Positions 7,136-15,456 of a DNA stretch of 64,000 nucleotides are shown piece by piece. The notes below the pieces were generated by a model. It was not told where the DNA came from and made no database searches. It saw only the letters and a program-made list of their open reading frames with translations. Position numbers and translations under genes: made by a program. Numbering within the stretch: the first letter of the stretch is position 1; the number at the start of each line of letters is the position of its first letter. The DNA is taken from NCBI RefSeq assembly GCF_001425005.1, contig NZ_LMDB01000035.1:75005-139004 (forward strand), written 5' to 3'. The stretch comes from Duganella sp. Root336D2. GTDB taxonomy: Bacteria; Pseudomonadota; Gammaproteobacteria; Burkholderiales; Burkholderiaceae_D.

Positions 7136-10039
7136 TTGGCCCGAACCCGGCAATCAAGGCGGCCCACCCTGCGCCGCATGCTGTTCGCACTCGTGCTGGC
7201 ATGCACCTTGCCAGCGACCCTCGGCTTCGGCCTGCTGATCCAGCACTTCTATGCCCGCGAGCGCGCCCAGGTTGAGCGCGACTCCCTGTTCGTGGCCCGT
7301 TCGATGATGCGGGCGGTCGACCGCGACCTCGATCTCGGCATCGTCGCGGCACGCGCGCTGGCCATGTCGGCGGAGCTTGACCATGGCGACCTGGCTGGTT
7401 TCCACCGCAAGGCCGTCAGCATCGTCAATGCCGGTTTTCCGGGCTCGAATATCGTCCTCAGCACACGCGATTCGCTCCAGCTGCTGAATACCTTGCGCCC
7501 GTTCGGCGAACCGATACCCGATCCCGGCAGCCGGGAACGCATCCAGCGCGTGTTCGAAACGGGAAAGGTGCTGGTATCGGATGTCTTTATCGGTGGCGTC
7601 ACCGGCAAGCCGCTGGTCGCCGTCCACGTACCCGTCATACGGGGCGGCCAGGTCGTGTATTGCCTCTCGGTCGGCTACCAGCCGGCCCATCTCCGGCGCG
7701 TTCTCAACTCGGAGACCCTGCACAAAGACCGCGTCATCGCCATCCTGGACCGCGAAGGCGTGATCATCGCCCGCACCCATGAAGCGGAACGCTTTGTCGG
7801 CAAGCCCGCTTCCGACAGCCTGGTCAAACGGCTGTCCGAGGTTGATGAAGACGTATTCGAATCCATCACCCTGGAAGGCATTCCGGTCTATACGATTTTC
7901 ACGCGCTCCAGCCGCACCGGTTGGGCGGTTGCCGTGGGCGTGCCGCGCGCCACCATACTGCAGGAGTTGCTGGCATCCGTCACCTGGCTTACCTGGATCG
8001 TGCTGGCATTGCTGCTGGCCGGCTTCGGCCTGGCGTGGTTCATCAGCGGAAAAATCCGCCAGCTCGAAGGCTTGATCCACGAACGCACCGACCAGCTCGA
8101 GGACGCCAACCTGCGCATCAGTACCGTGGTCGACAGCGTTGGCGAGGGCATCATTACCATCAACGAAGAAGGCCAGATCGAGACCTTCAACCGCGCAGCC
8201 AGCCAGATATTCGGCTATACCGCGGAAGAGGTGATAGGGGACGGCATCCAGGTGCTGATGCCGGAATCCATGCGCGCCGCGCACCAGCATGGCATGCAAC
8301 GCTTCCTGTCAGGCGGCGCGCCGCACGTCATCGGCAAAGGCGCGGTCGAACTGCCAGCCCTGCGCAAGGATGGCAGCCAGTTCACCGTTGAATTAACCAT
8401 CAGCGCCGTCATCGATGAAGGACGGTACCGCTTTGTGGGCGTGCTGCGCGACGTGACCGAGCTGAAAAAGTCGCAAGCGGCCCTGCGCGATGCCGTCAGG
8501 GAAGCGCAGGCGGCCAATGCCGCGAAGAGCTCCTTCCTCGCCAACATGAGCCACGAATTGCGCACGCCGATGAACGCCGTACTGGGGATGGCGCACCTGA
8601 TGACCACCACGCCGCTGTCGCTGGAGCAGCGGCGCTACCTGACCATGCTGCGTACCTCGGGGCAGTCCTTGCTGGCACTGCTGAACGACATCCTCGACTT
8701 TTCCAAGATCGAAGCGGGAAAGATCCAGCTCAACGCCACCCGCTTCGAACTCGATTCAGTACTGCATTCCGTGTCCACCATCATGAGCGTCAATGCGGGC
8801 GAGAAGGAACTGGAACTGGCGATCGGCGTCGAGCCGGACGTTCCGCGCCAACTGGTAGGCGACCCGCTGCGACTGCAGCAGGTCCTGGTCAACCTGACCA
8901 GCAACGCCATCAAATTCACAGCACGCGGTGAAGTCAGCCTCAAGGTCGAATGCGCAGAGTGCGACGCACAGCACAGCGTCATGCGCTTCATCGTGCGCGA
9001 CACCGGCATCGGTATTTCACTGGAACAGAAGCTCAACCTGTTCGCGCCCTTTTCCCAGGCCGACGAATCCGTCACCCGCAAGTACGGCGGCACCGGGCTT
9101 GGGCTGGTGATCTGCCAGCGCCTGGTCGAACTGCAAGGCGGCAGTATTGCCCTCGACAGCAGTCCCGGCGAGGGCAGCACCTTTACCGTTACCCTGCCGT
9201 TCGGCACCGTGCCGGCCGCACAGCAACAAGCGCCAGCCGGTGCCGGCTCGCGGCCCTTGCGCGTGCTGGTGGTCGACGACCATTTCACCAGCCGCGTCTA
9301 CCTTTGCAAGACGCTGCAAGCCTGGGGCTGGGGCGTTGATGTGGCCTCTTCCGGCGCGGAGGCGGAAAAGATGCTGGCCCTTGCCGGCCAGCGCGCCCTG
9401 CCCTATGACGTGATCCTCGCCGACTGGAGCATGCCTGCCGAGGACCAGCGCTATATCGACTCGCTGCGCCAAGCGCAAGAGGCCGTGGCCCCCGTGATAC
9501 TCATGGTCAGCGCCTATGAACGCAGCAAGATGCTGGAAGAAGACGCCGATCGGGAGGGACTGGTCACCAAGCCGATAACAGCCTCCACCCTGTTCGACAC
9601 CGTACATGAAATGCTGGACAAGTCCGACACCCGCGAAGTGCTGCCCGACGCGCCGCCCGCCCAGCGCATCAGCGGCCACCTGCTGCTGGTGGAAGACAAC
9701 GCCATGAACCAGCTGGTCGCTGTCGGCATCCTGGAGCGCGCCGGCGCAACCATCGAGGTTGCCAACAATGGCGAAGAGGCCGTGCGCATGCTGCGCGCCG
9801 CGCCCGAAGCCTACCGCATGGTCCTGATGGATGTGCAGATGCCGGTCATGGACGGCTATACCGCGACCCGCATCATCCGCCAGGAACTGGGCCTGAAGCT
9901 GCCCATCGTGGCGATGACTGCCGGCGTGATGGAGTCTGAGCGCGCCGATTGCCTGGCGGCCGGGATGGACGATTTCATTCCCAAGCCGCTCGATATCGAC
10001 GAGATGATGCAGACACTGGAAGCCTACCTGCCGCCTTAA
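7136..10039 (+). CDS. Hybrid sensor histidine kinase with two receivers
   Basis: This is a membrane-bound phosphorelay kinase of 967 residues. Order: membrane segment at about residues 15-37; periplasmic Cache-like sensor; second span at about 280-302; PAS domain (about 325-440, with NRAASQIFGYTAEEVIGDG); HisKA with SHELRTP (phospho-His 473); HATPase with NLTSNAIKFT and GGTGLGLVI; a first receiver with VVDDHF and Asp763 in ILADWSMP; and a second receiver with LVEDNAMNQ and Asp899 in LMDVQMPVMDGYTA, ending near FIPKPLD. Start is TTG at 7136 with GGAAG ahead; an ATG at 7178 is possible but would trim the first membrane helix. No cognate output gene is adjacent. The 3' end overlaps the convergent DUF4256 gene by 4 bp. 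Confidence 0.92.
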   Translation: MARTRQSRRPTLRRMLFALVLACTLPATLGFGLLIQHFYARERAQVERDSLFVARSMMRAVDRDLDLGIVAARALAMSAELDHGDLAGFHRKAVSIVNAGFPGSNIVLSTRDSLQLLNTLRPFGEPIPDPGSRERIQRVFETGKVLVSDVFIGGVTGKPLVAVHVPVIRGGQVVYCLSVGYQPAHLRRVLNSETLHKDRVIAILDREGVIIARTHEAERFVGKPASDSLVKRLSEVDEDVFESITLEGIPVYTIFTRSSRTGWAVAVGVPRATILQELLASVTWLTWIVLALLLAGFGLAWFISGKIRQLEGLIHERTDQLEDANLRISTVVDSVGEGIITINEEGQIETFNRAASQIFGYTAEEVIGDGIQVLMPESMRAAHQHGMQRFLSGGAPHVIGKGAVELPALRKDGSQFTVELTISAVIDEGRYRFVGVLRDVTELKKSQAALRDAVREAQAANAAKSSFLANMSHELRTPMNAVLGMAHLMTTTPLSLEQRRYLTMLRTSGQSLLALLNDILDFSKIEAGKIQLNATRFELDSVLHSVSTIMSVNAGEKELELAIGVEPDVPRQLVGDPLRLQQVLVNLTSNAIKFTARGEVSLKVECAECDAQHSVMRFIVRDTGIGISLEQKLNLFAPFSQADESVTRKYGGTGLGLVICQRLVELQGGSIALDSSPGEGSTFTVTLPFGTVPAAQQQAPAGAGSRPLRVLVVDDHFTSRVYLCKTLQAWGWGVDVASSGAEAEKMLALAGQRALPYDVILADWSMPAEDQRYIDSLRQAQEAVAPVILMVSAYERSKMLEEDADREGLVTKPITASTLFDTVHEMLDKSDTREVLPDAPPAQRISGHLLLVEDNAMNQLVAVGILERAGATIEVANNGEEAVRMLRAAPEAYRMVLMDVQMPVMDGYTATRIIRQELGLKLPIVAMTAGVMESERADCLAAGMDDFIPKPLDIDEMMQTLEAYLPP

Positions 10040-10560
10040 ACGCGCACAATCCCCCGGAAGCCGCGCGCCGCGTAATAGGACTCGGCGCCGTTGTGGTACA
10101 GGAAGACGTGGCCATAGCGGCGGTCGCAGAACAAGGCGCCGCCCTGCTTGCGGATATCGGCCGGCGTCTGCACCCAGCTCGAGGTCTTGCGGTCGAACTC
10201 ACCCAGCGTCTGCAGGTGGCGATACTCGGCCTCCGTGAGCAGGCTGACGCCCATGGCCTGCGCCACCTCCAGTGCGCTGCCGGATGGCTTGTTCTCCTTG
10301 CGCCCATCCAGCGCGGCCCTGTCGAAACACAGGCTGCGGCGTCCTGCCGGGCTTTCAGGCGAGCAGTCGCAGAAGACAAGCTCTCCGCTTGCGGGAACAA
10401 CTCCGACAACGTCCGGTTCGCCGCCGGTATGTTCCATTTCCTCAAGCACGCGAAGCTTGCCGGGATTTGCATCCAGGCGCGCACGCACGGCGCTCCACGC
10501 CAGTCCTTCATGCCGGGCCAAGTGCTTGAGAAAGCGTTGTTCGAGGATGTCGATCTTCAT
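10036..10560 (-). CDS. DUF4256-type protein
   Basis: This 174-residue soluble protein resembles the DUF4256 family, small bacterial proteins of unknown function. Recognisable parts are the start MKIDILEQRFLKHLARHEGL, the middle ENKPSGSALEVAQAMGVSLL, and the end GGALFCDRRYGHVFLYHNGA followed by ESYYAARGFRG. The start chosen is the ATG at 10560-10558; the open frame extends much further upstream through the antisense of the galactanase, but that part has no support. Its stop overlaps the stop of the hybrid kinase on the other strand. Function is unknown. Confidence 0.82.
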   Translation of the reverse strand: MKIDILEQRFLKHLARHEGLAWSAVRARLDANPGKLRVLEEMEHTGGEPDVVGVVPASGELVFCDCSPESPAGRRSLCFDRAALDGRKENKPSGSALEVAQAMGVSLLTEAEYRHLQTLGEFDRKTSSWVQTPADIRKQGGALFCDRRYGHVFLYHNGAESYYAARGFRGIVRV

Positions 10561-10674
10561 CCTGCAAATCCTATCAGTGTTCGCGAAAAAATTCATGGGC
10601 CGCACGACTTTCCGTATACCTGCAGGCGAAATCCTTGCGCTAGCATCGTGCCCAAATGACCACAGGGAGATGAA

Positions 10675-11688
10675 ATGAAGAAGTTGGGAGTGCTGTTCGC
10701 CTTGCTTGTTGCAACCACGACGCCCGCCTTGGCCCAGCAGTTCGCAAAAGGAGCCGACATCGGCTGGTTGCAGCAAATGGAGGCCACCGGCTACAAGTTC
10801 TACAACGACCAGGGCAGGCAGGAAGATGCGCTGCAGGTCCTGAAGGACAATGGTATCAATACCGTACGCCTGCGCACCTGGTTGAAGCCCTCGGACGACC
10901 GGACCAATGGCCACAACAGCAAGGAGGAAACGGTCGCCATGGCCGTTCGTGCGCAGGAGATGGGCATGCGGATAATGATCAACTTCCACTACAGCGATAG
11001 CTGGGCCGACCCGTCGAAGCAGAAGAAGCCCGCCGCCTGGGAGGGCCACGACTTCCCTCGCCTGCTGCAAGACGTCTACAGCTACACCCATGACGTGATG
11101 AGCGCCCTCAAGGCGGCGGGCGTCACGCCGGAGTGGGTCCAGGTCGGGAATGAGACGCCGGGCGGCATGTTGTACCCGGAAGGCAGCACCAGGAACTGGC
11201 CGCAACTGGCGCAGTTGATCAACAGGGGCCATGACGCCATCAAGGCCGTCAGTCCTTCATCCAAAGTAATCCTGCATCTTGACCGCGGCAACGACAGCAA
11301 GCGTTTCCGTACCTGGTTCGACAACGCAAAGGCCAACGGCGCACGCTACGACGTGATCGGCATGTCGTATTACCCTTACTGGCTGCCCGGCAAACCAGAT
11401 TACAAAAAGTCGATCGACGCCCTTGCCCGCAACATGAACGACATGGCAGCGCGCTACGGCAAGGAAGTCATGGTGGTTGAAACAGGCGGCGAAGACACTC
11501 GCGCGCAAAACACCTACGACATGCTGGTCGCAGTGCAACGCAAAGTCAAGGCGGTGCCCGGCCAGAAGGGCTTGGGCGTCATCTATTGGGAACCCCTGGG
11601 TGCGCGCAGCTGGAGCCAATACCCGCTCAGCGCCTGGGGCGATGACGGCAAGCCGACCAGGGCCATGAAAGCCTTCCTCGCGGAATGA
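10675..11688 (+). CDS. GH53 endo-beta-1,4-galactanase, secreted
   Basis: This is an arabinogalactan endo-1,4-beta-galactosidase of 337 residues, a (beta/alpha)8 barrel that cuts the galactan side chains of pectin. The signal peptide is MKKLGVLFALLVATTTPALA, cleaved before QQF. GH53 landmarks are KGADIGWLQQME, NTVRLRTWL, FHYSDSWADP, the acid/base Glu160 in VQVGNETPGGML, the nucleophile Glu269 in VMVVETGG, and a Trp-rich end (VIYWEPLGARSWSQYPLS). GGGAGA sits 5-10 bases before the ATG. It stands alone between convergent genes with no transporter beside it, but fits the pectin-degrading profile set by the GH28 locus 6 kb away. Confidence 0.92.
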   Translation: MKKLGVLFALLVATTTPALAQQFAKGADIGWLQQMEATGYKFYNDQGRQEDALQVLKDNGINTVRLRTWLKPSDDRTNGHNSKEETVAMAVRAQEMGMRIMINFHYSDSWADPSKQKKPAAWEGHDFPRLLQDVYSYTHDVMSALKAAGVTPEWVQVGNETPGGMLYPEGSTRNWPQLAQLINRGHDAIKAVSPSSKVILHLDRGNDSKRFRTWFDNAKANGARYDVIGMSYYPYWLPGKPDYKKSIDALARNMNDMAARYGKEVMVVETGGEDTRAQNTYDMLVAVQRKVKAVPGQKGLGVIYWEPLGARSWSQYPLSAWGDDGKPTRAMKAFLAE

Positions 11689-11703
11689 TCAAGCCGGCCC
11701 GGC

Positions 11704-12651
11704 TTATTTGGCAAACTGCTCCAGGTAGCGCTGCGCATCCAGCGCAGCCATGCAGCCGGTCCCGGCGCTGGTAATCGCTTGCCTGTAAATGTGATCCTGC
11801 ACGTCACCCGCAGCAAACACTCCGTCGATCGAAGTCACGGTTGCCATGCCATCCAAGCCGGACTTGGTCTTGATGTAGCCGTCGCGCATGGCCAGCTGGC
11901 CCTGGAATATGCCTGTATTCGGTTTGTGTCCGATCGCGATGAAGACGCCGTGTACCGCCAATTCTTCCAGTTCGCCCCCGGCATGCTCCAGGACCGCGCC
12001 GGTGACACCGGCATCGTCCCCGCGGACTTCGTGCAGTGCCGCGTTGAGTTTCAGGGCCACCCTTCCTTCGGCAGCTTTCGACATCAAACGATCGACCAGG
12101 ATAGGCTCGGCGCGGAACCGGTCGCGCCTGTGGACCAGCGTTACCCGCGCAGCGATATTGGAGAGGTAAAGCGCCTCCTCCACCGCGGTATTGCCGCCGC
12201 CAACCACCAGCACTTCGCGGCCGCGGTAAAAGAAGCCGTCGCAAGTAGCACAAGCCGAAACGCCGCGCCCCATGAACGCCTGCTCCGATGGAAGCCCCAG
12301 GTACTGGGCCGAGGCGCCGGTGGCGATGATCAAGGCATCGCAGGTATATTCGCCGGCATCGCCAACCAGCCGGATCGGGCGCTCTTGGAGATGGGCGGTG
12401 TGGACATGGTCGAATATGAACCGGGTACCAAAGCGTTCCGCATGGTCCCGGAAACGCTGCATCAAGTGCGGGCCCTGGACGCCGAGCGGGTCGGCCGGCC
12501 AGTTTTCCACATCGGTTGTGGTCATCAACTGGCCGCCCTGCTCCAGCCCTGTAACCAACGTCGGCTGCAGGTTGGCGCGGGCAGCGTAGACGGCGGCGGT
12601 GTAACCGGCAGGGCCGGAACCAAGAATGAGCAGGCGGGAGTGTTGTGGCAT
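11704..12651 (-). CDS. trxB: Thioredoxin reductase, first copy
   Basis: This is an NADPH-dependent FAD flavoprotein that reduces thioredoxin, 315 residues. Visible are the FAD GSGPAGYTAAVYAARANL motif, the redox pair Cys134/Cys137 in CATCDGFF, the NADPH site VVGGGNTAVEEA with HRRDRFRAE, and the C-terminal FAAGDVQD. I used the ATG at 12651 because GAGG lies eight bases upstream; an upstream ATG would add eight residues. It is clearly paralogous to the copy at 40685 (same length within one residue, many identical blocks) but lacks the ftsK linkage of that copy. It is convergent with the GH53 gene, with a 15 bp gap. Confidence 0.93.
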   Translation of the reverse strand: MPQHSRLLILGSGPAGYTAAVYAARANLQPTLVTGLEQGGQLMTTTDVENWPADPLGVQGPHLMQRFRDHAERFGTRFIFDHVHTAHLQERPIRLVGDAGEYTCDALIIATGASAQYLGLPSEQAFMGRGVSACATCDGFFYRGREVLVVGGGNTAVEEALYLSNIAARVTLVHRRDRFRAEPILVDRLMSKAAEGRVALKLNAALHEVRGDDAGVTGAVLEHAGGELEELAVHGVFIAIGHKPNTGIFQGQLAMRDGYIKTKSGLDGMATVTSIDGVFAAGDVQDHIYRQAITSAGTGCMAALDAQRYLEQFAK

Positions 12652-12721
12652 GTCGGAATCCTCAAATAAGCGCAATACTGAGTAAATACCGGCATGCCTG
12701 CAAAAAGTTCATTGGAATGAA

Positions 12722-13351
12722 TCAGAACGCTTTTTTTCCCGGCATCAGGTCATGCGGGTGGCGCCAGCCGGGAAGATCGCTGATGCGTGCCTTCCAGGCC
12801 GCGATATTGGGAAATTCGCTCATGTCGATCCCGGTTTCTTCCGGCATGTAGACATAGCCGATCAGCGACAAATCCGCGATGGTCAATCGGTCGCCGACCA
12901 GGTAGCTGGCCCCAGCCAGGTGCTTGTCGACGATCCGGTAGGCGCCAATCGCGCGCTCGCGCAGGAACTGCGTGACCGGCGTTTCGCCAGTCTTCTGCAG
13001 GCCAACCATGAAGCGCAAAGTGGCGTAATAGCTGGTGAACTTGTGGTTGTCGAACAGTATCCAGCTCCAGATGTCGCGCTTTTCATCGTCATTCCGGGGG
13101 CCGAACTGGCCGGTCACCTCGGCCAGGTAGTCAAGGATCACGCCGGACTGGCAAATCTTCAGGCCCTTGTGCTCGAGTACCGGGATCTCGCCCATTTCAT
13201 TCAGGTTTTCACGCCAGCTTTCGCTGCGCGTCTCGCCGCCGAAGTAGTCCACTACTACGGGTTCCCAGTCCGCCTTGGCCAATGCCAGGAACAGCGCAAC
13301 CTTGTACGAGTTGCCGGAAGCAGCAAAGCAGTGCAATTTGAATTCCGCCAT
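12722..13351 (-). CDS. Glutathione S-transferase family protein
   Basis: This 209-residue protein is a cytosolic GST. The N-terminal thioredoxin-fold domain (about 1-80) contains the Ser/Asn contact region AASGNSYKVALFLAL and the cis-Pro motif GEIPVLEHKGL, followed by ICQSGVILDYLAE. The C-terminal helical domain carries the family motif LVGDRLTIADLSLIGYV. A start at 13351 leaves five bases after AAGGA; the ATG at 13354 directly before it is too close. It is in the same direction as trxB, 70 bp upstream of it, which may hint at a shared redox or detoxification role, though cotranscription is uncertain. Confidence 0.88.
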   Translation of the reverse strand: MAEFKLHCFAASGNSYKVALFLALAKADWEPVVVDYFGGETRSESWRENLNEMGEIPVLEHKGLKICQSGVILDYLAEVTGQFGPRNDDEKRDIWSWILFDNHKFTSYYATLRFMVGLQKTGETPVTQFLRERAIGAYRIVDKHLAGASYLVGDRLTIADLSLIGYVYMPEETGIDMSEFPNIAAWKARISDLPGWRHPHDLMPGKKAF

Positions 13352-13421
13352 CATGGTCCTTTTGAGTTGGATGTAGTCAGGCGGACAATAGTAATGCAGT
13401 TTGCCGGCGGCTGCAGGCGCC

Positions 13422-13940
13422 CTACTTCACCAGCACTTTGTCGGTACGGCGCAGCCATGCTTCGTGCAGGACCGTCCAGGTCGCGCCACCGTCGGTGGTG
13501 GAATCCCACACGTGGTGCACGCCGCCAGCAGTTGGCTTCCATACCGTGCGATGGAATTCCCGCTCGCCCTTGTCGTTGATGAAGTAGCCGGTCATGAGCA
13601 TGCGGTCGCCCTGCCAGCCGCCATCGATCGGCGCGAAATTGCCGCGCGCGCTGGTCCAGACATGGCGCCACAGCTTGTGCTTGCGGTCATACATGCTGAG
13701 GCTGGTGCCCGCGCCATTTTCCGCGCCATTACCGCGCCACCACTCCTGCAACACGCAGCCCTGCTCGATTTTCTCGATCAGCGTGTGGCCGAGCAGCTTG
13801 CCGTCCCGGTCGAACGCCTCCCAGTTGCCGACCCAGTAATCGAACTGCTTGAATTCAGGAGCGCTGCAAGCCGCATTTTCAGCCCCGTGCGCGGCGGCGG
13901 CGATCAGCATGGCAACGGCAATCAGGAGCTTGCGAATCAT
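13422..13940 (-). CDS. Secreted DUF1579-like protein
   Basis: This 172-residue protein has a signal peptide (MIRKLLIAVAMLIAAAAHGA) and a beta-rich body beginning CSAPEFKQFDYWVGNWEAFD. The F-x-Y-W-V-G-x-W motif is typical of DUF1579-like and related lipocalin-shaped proteins. Later segments (GCVLQEWWRGNG, SLSMYDRKHKLWRHVW, DSTTDGGATWTVLHEAWLRR) fit the same fold. AAAGGA precedes the ATG by six bases. It is divergent from the LysR gene, so the roughly 116 bp between them may be controlled by that regulator. Biochemical role unknown. Confidence 0.75.
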   Translation of the reverse strand: MIRKLLIAVAMLIAAAAHGAENAACSAPEFKQFDYWVGNWEAFDRDGKLLGHTLIEKIEQGCVLQEWWRGNGAENGAGTSLSMYDRKHKLWRHVWTSARGNFAPIDGGWQGDRMLMTGYFINDKGEREFHRTVWKPTAGGVHHVWDSTTDGGATWTVLHEAWLRRTDKVLVK

Positions 13941-14056
13941 TTTCTTTCCTTTGATGTGTGGTTGGATGCAGCCATTGTCGCCACCGGAGCCTCCGAGCGA
14001 CAGCCATCAGATGAACAACGTGCTTTCAAAAATGAACAACGCGTTAGAATGCGGCA

Positions 14057-14953
14057 ATGAGCAAATTCCTGACCAGCCGACTCGCCTGGAACGATTACCA
14101 GGTCATTCTTGCCGTTGCCCGCCACGGCTCCCTGTCCAAAGCCGCCGAAGCCCTGGGTTCCAGCCATCCGACCCTGTTCCGCCGCATCCGCGATATCGAG
14201 GCGGGGATCGGCGCCACCTTGTTCGAGCGCAGCCGCCAGGGATACCAGCCGACGGCAGCCGCGACGGAGCTACTGGCGCTCGCAGAAGAATTCGACCAGC
14301 GCCTGCGCGACCTGGAACGGGACGCCGGGCTGGGTACCGCCGGCCGCCTGACCCTGGCCACGACCGAGGTGCTCATGCCCCGCATCGTGCCGCCGCTGCT
14401 GACGCGCTGCCGGCGCGAGCTGCCCGACACTACGATCAACCTGCAAATCGGTGAAAACCTGGCAAACGTGCGCCAGCGCGAAGCTGATATCGCCTTGCGC
14501 TCCGGCGGTGAACCGGAGGGAGACCTGATCGGCCGTGTGATCTGCAATATCGAGGTGGCTATTTACGCCCCCGTGGACTGGCCGAATGTGTCCGAAGAAA
14601 ACTTGCACGAGCAGACGTGGGTCACCGTCGATGAATCGCTGGGACACCTGGCTTCATCGAAATGGCTTGAAGCGGAAGGCCTGATGCGGCGCGCGGCGGT
14701 GCGCTGCTCCAGCACCCTGGCTGTTTCCGGGCTGCTGGAAGAGGGACTGGGCGTCGGCATATTGCCTTGCCACCTGGGCGATGCCAACCCGCGTTTGCGC
14801 CGCGTTTCGCCGCTGTTGACGGACTTCCGCTCGCAGTTGTGGCTGCTCACGCCGCGCCAGCTGCGCGGCGTGCCGAAGATTTCGGCGACGGTCGAATGCC
14901 TGACCGCCGGCCTGCGCGAGATGAAAGACCTGTTTGAAGGCCGAAGCCCTTAG
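14057..14953 (+). CDS. LysR-family transcriptional regulator
   Basis: This 298-residue protein has an N-terminal winged helix-turn-helix (about residues 10-70; ARHGSLSKAAEALGSSHPTL) and a LysR substrate-binding domain (from about residue 95). The binding half lacks obvious family-specific effector residues. It faces the DUF1579-like gene across a shared intergenic region, the usual LysR arrangement, so that gene is the likeliest target. The end overlaps the convergent nuclease gene by 4 bp. Confidence 0.9.
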   Translation: MSKFLTSRLAWNDYQVILAVARHGSLSKAAEALGSSHPTLFRRIRDIEAGIGATLFERSRQGYQPTAAATELLALAEEFDQRLRDLERDAGLGTAGRLTLATTEVLMPRIVPPLLTRCRRELPDTTINLQIGENLANVRQREADIALRSGGEPEGDLIGRVICNIEVAIYAPVDWPNVSEENLHEQTWVTVDESLGHLASSKWLEAEGLMRRAAVRCSSTLAVSGLLEEGLGVGILPCHLGDANPRLRRVSPLLTDFRSQLWLLTPRQLRGVPKISATVECLTAGLREMKDLFEGRSP

Positions 14954-15390
14954 TTCAGGTAGCTGCTGCGCGCCTTGCGCTCCTTGCGGAACAGCCAGGG
15001 TTCGAGCGGGTCGCGCTCCGACCATAAACCGACCCGGGAATTGCGCGCCGACGCTTCAACTGCAGGCAGCGACGGGTCATGGTTGTATTGCGGGTAGACC
15101 CAGGCCATTCCTTTACGGACCTGCGCCACGTTGGCGTTGACATCACCGCAATGGACCACGGCGACCGTGCGGCCGTAGCGATCCTGTTTCCCCGAGCCGA
15201 GGGTCGCGTCGCGGCCAAAGCACAGGTCCGACAACGACTGCTTCGAGCGCGCGCCGAAAGGCTGCTTTTTCTCAGGCGCGTCGATATTCGCAAGGCGGAC
15301 TTTTACCGGCCGGCCTTTGCTCAGCACAGTCAGCGTATCGCCATCGGAAACGCCGATGACCGTGTCTGCGTAAGATTGATTGCATATCAT
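14950..15390 (-). CDS. Thermonuclease-family (SNase) nuclease, probably exported
   Basis: This is a staphylococcal-nuclease-like enzyme that cuts nucleic acid with Ca2+. Landmarks are VSDGDTLTVL, the catalytic region VRLANIDAPEKKQPFGARSK and the DRYGRTVAVV block holding the second catalytic Arg, with a final GLWSERDPLEPW. From the ATG at 15390 it is 146 residues and lacks a full signal peptide. Reading upstream in frame gives KKLALIFAMICNQSYA-DT, an ideal signal peptide, with ATT at 15417-15415 as the only initiator-like codon and GGAG seven bases before it. The true protein is therefore probably 155 residues and exported. Confidence 0.85.
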   Translation of the reverse strand: MICNQSYADTVIGVSDGDTLTVLSKGRPVKVRLANIDAPEKKQPFGARSKQSLSDLCFGRDATLGSGKQDRYGRTVAVVHCGDVNANVAQVRKGMAWVYPQYNHDPSLPAVEASARNSRVGLWSERDPLEPWLFRKERKARSSYLN

Positions 15391-15456
15391 TGCAAAGATC
15401 AGTGCAAGCTTCTTAATTTCCTTACTCCACTTGTTGGGACGGCCGCAATTGTATCG

